A stretch of DNA of 5,878 nucleotides. Source: Kiritimatiellia bacterium. GTDB lineage: Bacteria > Verrucomicrobiota > Kiritimatiellia > SLAD01. The stretch is taken from contig SLCI01000171.1 of the NCBI GenBank assembly GCA_007125875.1, positions 1 to 5,878 of the forward strand. Reading direction: 5' to 3'. Positions 5,791-5,878 of the stretch are shown here, one piece after another. The notes beneath the pieces are model-generated. The model saw only the letters and a list, made by a program, of their open reading frames with translations, did not search any database and had not been told where the DNA came from. The position numbers were made by a program, and so were the translations under genes. Positions within the stretch are counted from its first letter, which is position 1. Each line of letters starts with the position of its first letter.

Positions 5791-5836
5791 GAGCAGGCAC
5801 AAGATCAAGGATCTGCCCATGTTCGGATCATACTCA

Positions 5837-5863
5837 CGGCTCATCCAGAGGATTCGCCCTACC
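5837..5863 (-). repeat. REP-like palindrome, small inverted copy
   Basis: Read on the minus strand from 5863, this begins GGTAGGGCGA, continues with ATCC-TCT-GGAT and ends GAGCCG. The same ten-base head and six-base tail occur on the plus strand at 5740-5749 and 5782-5787. The stem here is GGC and ATCC pairing with GGAT and GCC, separated by tandem GA/GA mismatches, with a 3-nt loop. The GTAG head, shared flanks and opposite orientation make it a partner of the larger copy in a BIME-like pair. Confidence 0.6.
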
Positions 5864-5878
5864 AAATTGGGACGAGAC

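Larger units (their letters stand above)
5525..5878. other. Intergenic region after rfbC, no supported gene
   Basis: These 354 bases after the rfbC stop contain no coding sequence that can be defended. The frames that stay open lack ribosome-binding sites and recognisable protein motifs, and they cross a palindromic repeat. The first 110 bases show nothing. Then come an extended -10-like element at 5636-5644, an insertion-sequence-like terminal sequence near 5674, and two inverted REP-like palindromes (5740-5787 and 5837-5863). The region continues past the window edge. Confidence 0.7.

Noticed and set aside
5597..5800. Minus-strand 67-codon frame as a transposase C-terminus
   Set aside because: It spans the insertion-like terminus into unrelated sequence, and no transposase motif (DDE residues or Y1) can be seen.
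5802..5814. AGATC-AAG-GATCT mini-palindrome between the REP-like copies
   Set aside because: A 5-bp stem is short enough to be chance, and it is not repeated elsewhere in the window.
5621..5878. Forward open frame from ATG 5621 running off the window edge
   Set aside because: It has no ribosome-binding site, crosses the insertion-like terminus and both palindromes, and shows no recognisable protein features; openness is explained by GC-rich repeat DNA.

Overview
The window looks like chromosomal DNA from a Gram-negative proteobacterium, probably a gammaproteobacterium of moderate GC content. The grounds are an RpoE-type ECF sigma factor with a membrane anti-sigma factor, a dTDP-rhamnose gene pair, signal peptides and a predicted outer-membrane protein. 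A sulfur oxidiser of the Halothiobacillus type would fit, but that is an impression from gene content and composition, not a demonstrated assignment.

Layout: bases 1-163 hold a minus-strand gene for a tiny exported peptide with a Cys-Cys pair. A divergent control region (164-327) follows, then a plus-strand gene for an exported protein of outer-membrane barrel type (328-882). The rest of the coding part is co-directional on the plus strand: malQ (amylomaltase, 960-2489), an ECF sigma factor (2501-3109), its overlapping RseA-like anti-sigma factor (3106-3615), a small overlapping exported protein of unknown function (3605-4063), then rfbA (4110-4991) and rfbC (4991-5524). From malQ to rfbC the gaps are 46 nt or less and several genes overlap. 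There is no convincing terminator, so this may be one transcription unit, although internal promoters are not excluded.

Functionally there are three blocks. MalQ disproportionates maltodextrins (glycogen or maltodextrin metabolism). The sigma, anti-sigma and exported-protein trio looks like an envelope-sensing regulatory module whose third member is uncharacterised. RfbA and RfbC catalyse the first and third steps of dTDP-L-rhamnose synthesis for surface polysaccharide; rfbB and rfbD are not in the window.

The last 354 bases have no supported gene. They contain the most striking non-coding structure: two REP-like palindromes in inverted orientation. Both share the flanks GGTAGGGCGA and GAGCCG but enclose completely different stems. 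The larger one has an 18-bp interrupted stem. A TnpA-REP (RAYT)-mobilised or BIME-like element is the leading interpretation. Nothing else in the window amounts to an obviously new system; the exported protein linked to the sigma factor is the best protein candidate.
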